Of a stretch of DNA of 64,000 nt, positions 58,491-64,000 are shown in pieces. The notes under the pieces are model-generated. The model was not told the DNA's origin. It saw only the letters and a program-made list of their open reading frames with translations, and ran no database searches. The number at the start of each line of letters is the position of its first letter. Position 1 is the stretch's first letter. Source of the DNA: Liolophura sinensis (lineage: Eukaryota; Mollusca; Polyplacophora; Chitonida; Chitonidae); contig NC_088305.1 in assembly GCF_032854445.1 (NCBI RefSeq), positions 30,963,645-31,027,644 on the forward strand, in the 5' to 3' direction. A program made the position numbers and the translations under genes.

Positions 58491-58938
58491 TCGCCTGTTT
58501 TCAATTTGCTGTAGTAGTTTTCATGGATGTGTTTGAAAAATTTGTTGTATGTTGAATTTACTCTTATTGAAGAAAGTTATTTTCTTGACCAGCAGGTATC
58601 TGGTAGTCTCTTAAATGAAGTAAGATACCTGGTTGGTATTTCAGAATACACTAAGATTACGTCCTGTACAACTCTGTGATATAATACATTTATATTGACT
58701 GTGATATATCGACGAGGGTTTCTTCCAACCGAAGTTAACCCCTTCATGATGTAAGGATCCTGAATGCTTAGAAAAGACAAACTGTACCGTTATCTTTAGT
58801 TTTATTCTTTTATCGGTGTTCAGTATTATAACGGTATACAGTTATCCTGTATATATGAGAGTTGGTGCGCTGCACACACTCACAACTGCTGACTGCTATT
58901 TAACGTGTCTGTTCTGATCACTTTGATGACTTTTTCAG

Positions 58939-59059
58939 GGACAGTGCCAACGACTGCTGTAAATTTTGTACATATCTATGGGGAACGATCCCCAGATGTC
59001 TTTGTACAGGTCATGTTTGTAGATTTGTATATTTTTGGATGAACTTATATGTGTATTAA
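58939..59059 (+). CDS. Possible alternative last exon of the C10orf67-like gene
   Basis: Acceptor GACTTTTTCAG. Its phase also fits exon 19 (AG + G = Arg) and gives DSANDCCKFCTYLWGTIPRC, LCTGHVC and on to TAA. ATTAAA (59,055-59,060) overlaps the stop. It would give a cysteine-rich tail in place of the Ser/Val-rich one. Equally it may be 3' UTR of the longer form. Confidence 0.25.
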
Positions 59060-59317
59060 AGTGTTACATAGTTTTAACATCGATGTATTGCATATAAAAT
59101 GTTAATATTATAATTTACGTGAACAAGTTTATGCCTTGCGTGTTTTGCTGATATACATGTTGCTAAATGCCCAGTACTTGTACCAGGGAATGGGGCCTCG
59201 CTGACACAGATGGATCAGGTGCAAATTAGCTGCTGCTGTCGGGCCCTCAGCCAATGAGGTTGCATATCGCTGCTCCGACTGCAGCTTTATTAAAGTGAGT
59301 GGGTCTGTCATGAATCA

Positions 59318-59392
59318 TGATTGGTGTTATATGCCGTACTCAAGAATATATGGCGGGGGGGGGGGGGGGGGGGGGGGGAACCCACGACTTCC
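59318..59392 (-). mobile_element. SINE (main family) fragment broken by a poly-G run
   Basis: ATTGGTGTTATATGCCGTAC and TCAAGAATATATGGC lead into about 30 G, then AACCCACGACTT. The middle of the SINE (ACTTATACGACGG through GCCCGGG) is replaced by G. Confidence 0.7.
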
Positions 59393-59852
59393 GTTCAGTG
59401 TCTCTACGCATTCATCATCCTCACCTACTTAATATAAGTTCAAAAAAATCTTAATTATATGAGAATTTAAATAAATAAATTTATTGGGAAAAGTTCACAC
59501 AAGGATTGTCTGCCTGAACGGAGTGCGCCGGTGTTCGACGATCTCCGGAGCTGCAGGTGGTTGCCCCAGAAGAACGGCACCAGTGTAGACAAGGCAGAAC
59601 AGGTTTAGACCTTATGGCTTTAGGACTGGTTTACAACGAAGTGCAAAGCTATATATCCATTCGTGAAATGATTGATGGATAAATTCACATTTCATGTGGG
59701 TAAACGTATGTGGGAAATCGGTCCTGCAACAAGGAGGCACATTACATGTACATGCACTCAAGGACTCCTTCGTCGTCATATGACTAAAAAATACGGTAGT
59801 CTCTAGTTGAAACACTTTTATCGATGAAGGCAGAAAAAGCCAAACTTTGTCA

Positions 59853-60100
59853 TGTGACCTGTCAAAAATGTTAGGCAACTATTTTTGATCACATTCACTA
59901 TAACCTCTGTATCTGAAAAAAGTGTCGTAAAAAGTAATTTAGAGTAGGCGAATGATGGAAAAACTTGAGAACATTTGTGAACTTGCGAAGTTTCTAGAAG
60001 GAGAGGGAAAGAAGTATCATTTTTGCCTCCGAAAAAGGATGGGGCAGGTGATCAGTAAATTAATGTCAACAAATGTTGCTTAACATTTTTCACCATTCAG
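59853..60100. mobile_element. MITE family B, copy 2
   Basis: The left end GTGACCTGTCAAAAATGTTA (GGCAAC) mirrors the right end GTTGCTTAACATTTTTCACC; the middle AAAAGTAATTTAGAGTAG is shared with copy 1. The exact right border is uncertain. Confidence 0.65.
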
Positions 60101-60190
60101 ATGTCACAGTGGGACTGTTTTTACCTTTCACAACAAGAGTTCCAACTTGAAACTCCCCCATTGGTAAGTACGGCGTAAACCTCGCGCAAG

Positions 60191-60436
60191 CACTCACACC
60201 AAAAAAATAATGTGCTAATTTTAACAGAAAGCCTGTTGTCTGAATGATGCTAGAATGTATTCTGTCACTATAATATAATACTGTGTCTTGTTCATATCCT
60301 GTTTATCTAATACAATATTTATATTGAAGTAATAGGATAGGTGTTCTACATTTAACGGAATGCTGCATCAATAGAATGCATTCCAGCATCACTCAACAGA
60401 CTTTTTGTTACACTTATCACATTTCTTTTGATAGCG
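60191..60436. mobile_element. MITE family A, copy 3
   Basis: AACAGAAAGCCTGTTGTCTG and GATGCTAGAATGTATTCTGT match the left arm of copy 1; CATTCCAGCATCACTCAACA and the terminal ATTTCTTTTGATAGCG match its right arm. The flanking TA pair is not clear. Confidence 0.65.
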
Positions 60437-60674
60437 CACTGTATGTCGGCCTTTCTACGTTATAACTCGCTAGATTAACGGTCGCTCGCATGTCCCACTT
60501 AGACACCGCAGTGAATGTTTGTCCTGGATGACCTGGATGTTATGTCAGACCATGCCCCCCCCCCCCTCCCTGTTCAACTGTCCCTTAAACCTTGCATAGT
60601 TAGAAATTAAGTCACTGTCAGTCGACTGGCCTAAATACTCTCAAGCTAAAGAAAACCTTTCCTCCTCTTTGTAG

Positions 60675-60772
60675 TCGTTAAAGGTGAAGAAAAGACAAAA
60701 ATTACAGATGAAAGAGTGCGAAAGTTACTCGTAAATGTGATCTTCAATATTTTAAGAGAAAAAGGCACTTGA
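60675..60772 (+). CDS. Possible terminal exon, unknown gene
   Basis: A strong pyrimidine tract and acceptor (CCTCCTCTTTGTAG) precede an open stretch encoding VKGEEKTKITDERVRKLLVN, VIFNILREKGT and TGA, which looks like an amphipathic helical C-terminus. A second frame is also open for 19 codons. No partner exon is established, although the incoming phase would fit exon 18 of the C10orf67-like gene. Confidence 0.25.
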
Positions 60773-60779
60773 AAATAAT

Positions 60780-61725
60780 GTTTGTATGGTGGGTATTTGG
60801 GACCACCTTTTGTATATAGTCTTTCTGTAATAATGTTATGAATGGGGGGTTTAGCACTCGTTTAATAATTATATTTGCATAAGAAATTGTTTTTTACCGC
60901 TAGCAAAGGTGTTTATCTTGGATTTATATTTTAATTTATTCATAACTTTTATCTTAATTCATCTTAAATGCCTGAGTTTGGATGTAAACTCCAAATTCAA
61001 ATTCAAATAAGTTTATTGGACGTGCATCACATCCTTATTTAAAACATTATTATGGAACGACGATCAATACCAAAAGGTGCTCAACAAATACCCCCAATAC
61101 GAAAATATTTTCAAATGCCCTGAAATAAACATCGATAAAAATCTTAAAGACCATACTTGCAATTAACTTTTGACGCTGTTTCATCGATTTTAGCATCGTT
61201 TTTTAAGTTTTCTTCTCCTTTATGTACATTTTTGATCCACTTCGTTTAGTTGAGTGTTGTATTTGGCCGATTCCTAGGTCATTTTACGACAGTAGTGTAG
61301 TATAGGCATGAATGGGCTGGACAGACAGGAATTCATGGTGTCTTACAACAAACGAGACAGTTTGAGGAAGTGAGGTGGTCACGTGGGGTTTAATATGATT
61401 CTGGCCATTTATCCATGGTATTACGGCTACTTTTGATCTATTTAACCGAAAGAGTTTCCATTCCATTCGGAAAATTCACAAACTTTAATATCTTGTGTGT
61501 TGAAAACATCCGTGTTTTCCGATGAATTGAAGATATTAACAAAAGCTTCTATATACTGAAAAACACAACAACACGTTTGAGCATTTAAACCGAAAGAAGC
61601 ATTCCCAGATAATGACACATACTCGCCCTACTTTAACCTCACTTGCTAAGAAAAACATCTGTCAATAATTCTTGGATTGATATATTTGACATTTGATTAT
61701 CACCATTCTGCATGAGAAATATTTC
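60780..61725. other. Unassigned AT-rich sequence
   Basis: No supported gene or repeat. Confidence 0.4.
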
Positions 61726-61727
61726 AG

Positions 61728-61985
61728 GGCCGGTGTGGTTAGTGTGCCAGCGCGGCGGAATGTCCTAGGAGCTTCTCACCAACTGGATCGATATGAGTTC
61801 AAGTCCCAGCTCTTGCTGGCTCCCTCGATCTCTGGTCGTACGTGCCAACAAACTGCGCATGGTCACAGGTTCTCCCGGGTTCTGTCCGGTTTCCTCCCAC
61901 CATAGTACTGGTCGCGGTGGTATAAGTGATATACAGAGCATGTATTCTTGAGCACGGCGTGAAACACGACTCAAATAACTAAATC
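61728..61985 (+). mobile_element. SINE (main family), near full length
   Basis: Head AGGGCCGGTGTGGTTAGTG, B-box side ATGAGTTCAAGTCCC, end GAGCACGGCGTGAAACACGA. A 10-12 bp insertion separates AGTGATAT from TATTCTTGAG. Confidence 0.85.
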
Positions 61986-61989
61986 AAGT

Positions 61990-63370
61990 AAATGTAAGAA
62001 ATATTTTACCTATACTGTTTTATGGGCGGATGAAAACCAGATCGCCTGTAATTTGGCTGTAAGCGTCGAAACAGAATTTCATGTGTATGTATCAGCCGTC
62101 AGTCATAATCACTGTTCTGCAAAGGATGAAGACTACACAGCATCACATTTAACAATGTGATCATTCTGGACTAGTTCTAGACAAGTGACGTCTAATAAAT
62201 CCCTCAGAATTCGTTCTGCGCAGGCCTTGGTGCTATAGTGAGCGTGTACTTTCCTACTGTTTAAGCACTTGCATGAACAGGTAGAAAAAAACTAACTGAC
62301 GTAAATTGACAAAGAGGATGTATTTCCCCGGTTACGTTAATTCGCAAATTATCACATTGTCGTCACTGCTCTGGTTTTACCCTTTACGCTGTTGTCTTTT
62401 ATATCATAATGGGCGGATCGGGTCAGAATCGAAAGCATTTTCCAAAACAATGCGCAACACAAACTACCAAAAATACTAAAGTCGACCTATATGGAGAAAG
62501 AAATTAGGTCGATTTCCTGAAAATACAATTTTTCATCAAGTTTCAAAATACGCTATAAATGTTTTAGGCGAAAGAGCATCATGTCCGGTGAGTTTAAACA
62601 GCGCCCTGGAAGGATTCCATTCTGGAGCTGTTATTGAACCAGAGAGTGAAAACATATTACTTAAGGTGGAAACACGCCAGTTCCCTTTTATTATAGGAGA
62701 CAATGACTGATGCCTTTTAATTGCGAACTGCCAAGTGTGAACTGCGAGCCAACTTCACATACAACGTTATGGTATATGTTGTATGTGTGGCCACAATAAA
62801 AGATAATCTGATATTTTACGATTTTCATTTGAGTTGACAGAGTGCCTGCTAATCACCCTAACCCAAACAGACAACAGACGCTTGTACTTGATGTTTTAGG
62901 CTCTTTCTAATTATCCTGACTCGAGGTAGACAGCTAAGGCTTGATGCTTTAGTCTTTTTTCTACGGGAGAAAACAATGCTGACATATTTTCAGACATATA
63001 CCGATATCTCATTAAAATAATACTAGACAGGTGAATCTACTTTTATCTGGCTTCCATAACTTTTGCAGTCACTAAGCTTAGCACATATGATCGCTCTACG
63101 TGTAAACCGTCCTTGTACTGTTTAAGTGTGACCTCTGGCTGATGATAAGCGACGCTGAGCTGTAAAAGTAAACAGTACATGTCTGTACGTCACCAGTTAT
63201 CACAACTAACGTCAAGCGGTCTGGCGATTCGCTTGGAGGTGCAGAACTCTGTTTTCTTAACAGTACTAATCGGTTTCACGATTCGCTTGGGGGTACAAGA
63301 GCGTTGTTTGCTTAGCAGCATATCGTCTTCTTACTTGCTCCGTTTAAGGACAAGTTGATTTGTTGTTCAT
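61990..63370. other. Unassigned sequence
   Basis: The phrase GATTCGCTTGG(A/G)GGT is repeated at about 63,225 and 63,280. No gene is seen. Confidence 0.4.
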
Positions 63371-63381
63371 TCAAAGTCAGC

Positions 63382-63436
63382 ATGGGCAGAACAAAAATAA
63401 CGGAAAATCTACTTCCTGTCTACGACTATGTTATAG
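63382..63436 (+). CDS. Possible first coding exon, gene continuing beyond the window
   Basis: ATG, then GRTKITENLLPVYDYVI, followed by a good donor ATAG|GTGAGT. The YDYVI ending before a G-phase split is reminiscent of the N-terminal FAD-binding strand of GMC oxidoreductases (YDYVIVGGG), but the next exon is not in the window, so this is only a guess. Confidence 0.25.
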
Positions 63437-63714
63437 GTGAGTGCCATAGTATATTCTCATATAGTAGTCTTCCGCCATTTTCATGTTTGTATGTGAAACA
63501 ATTCCTAAGAGCTCCTCGAAAAGACACCTACCAAAACAGTGTTTGTTTTCGTGGCCTACATACAGTTGACATCTCTGTGCTTACTGTAATACCGAGGATT
63601 TGAAGCTAACACTTGCTAGTCACTAGGCAGCCAGTAACTATAAGCAGAAGTACATAAGTACTTCGCATGAGGTAAGTGTGCCAAGTAGTAAGGTAAAGTT
63701 CAAGTACATGTTGT

Positions 63715-64000
63715 GTGGTTAACTGTCAGGTAACTAAAGGCCAAGTAGTGTGGTGAACCGTCAGGTAAGTAAAGGCCAAGTGGTATGGTGAACCGTCAGG
63801 TAAGTAAAGGCCAAGAAGTATGGCGAACCGTCAGGTAAGTAAAGGCCAAGTAGTGTGGTGAACCGTCAGGTAAGTAAAGGACAAGTGGTATGGTGAACCG
63901 TCAGGAAAGTAAAGGCCAAGTAGTGTGGTGAACCGTCAGGTAAGTAAAGGCCAAGTAATGTGGTGAACCGTCAGGTAAGTAAAGGCCTAGTAGTGTGGTG
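63715..64000 (+). repeat. 35-bp array with a consensus splice donor in each unit, open at the window end
   Basis: Unit: GTGGTGAACCGTCAGGTAAG, TAAAGGCCAAGTAGT. CAG|GTAAGT is the ideal donor and is kept in nearly every unit (one has CAGGAAAGT, the first CAGGTAACT). At least eight copies are visible. A related GAGGTAAGTGTGCCAAGTAG lies just before, at 63,669. Confidence 0.93.

Noticed and set aside
63382-63436. Firm assignment as a GMC oxidoreductase first exon
   Set aside because: Only the five-residue YDYVI ending resembles the family; the glycine-rich motif would be in an exon outside the window.
1-64000. Endogenous retroviruses, LTR elements or other virus-like elements
   Set aside because: No reverse transcriptase, protease, capsid or integrase signature and no paired long terminal repeats were noticed. 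Mobile DNA seen is SINE and small TIR elements only.

Overview
The window looks like nuclear DNA of a marine lophotrochozoan, most likely a mollusc. The basis is spliced genes with GT-AG introns, very high minisatellite content, and about fifteen copies of a tRNA-derived SINE whose tail (GTACGGCGTAAAACACCAAT) I recall as common in mollusc genomes. No bacterial, viral or retroviral gene was seen.

Three protein-coding regions can be argued. (1) On the minus strand at 10.16-13.50 kb lies a 3.3-kb uninterrupted coding exon. Its protein has an N-terminal ADP-ribosyltransferase-like domain with all three catalytic positions replaced, followed by a long armadillo-type helical repeat. (2) On the plus strand, 23,177-57,732, a 20-exon gene can be read from ATG to stop in one consistent frame (1,932 nt, 643 residues). 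It is a coiled-coil protein that I identify, from memory of the family, as the homologue of human C10orf67. A sequence matching the RFX X-box consensus lies 4 bp before its ATG, which would suit a ciliary gene. (3) Weaker candidates are a cysteine-rich terminal exon at 20,970-21,233 with a poly(A) signal, a possible terminal exon at 60,675-60,772, and a possible first exon at 63,382-63,436.

About a third of the window is tandem repeat. The main arrays are 28 bp (2.3-3.7 kb), 25 bp (4.6-5.0), 41 bp (7.5-7.9), 79 bp (13.5-13.95), 36 bp (14.6-15.5), 38 bp (19.0-20.1), 25 bp (21.8-22.1), 42 bp (27.3-28.5), 28 bp (28.5-29.9), 109 bp (31.5-38.1), 42 bp (38.6-40.0), about 54 bp (42.65-46.65), 59 bp (52.7-53.45), 37 bp (55.8-56.0) and 35 bp (63.7 to the window end).

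The most striking observation is that several arrays were seeded from exon edges. The 42-bp array repeats the last 27 nt of exon 5 plus its splice donor. The 109-bp array (about 60 copies) repeats the last ~44 nt of exon 7 plus its donor. The 79-bp array next to the minus-strand gene repeats that exon's splice acceptor and 5' edge. Exon 16's acceptor and 5' edge are also duplicated once, 68 bp upstream. The C10orf67-like introns therefore hold dozens of ready-made splice sites. In exon 5, later donors would add 28 or 42 residues without changing frame.

The remaining space holds SINEs, at least three TIR/MITE-like families (one copy split by a SINE with a perfect 12-bp target duplication), a foldback element, microsatellites and unassigned AT-rich sequence.
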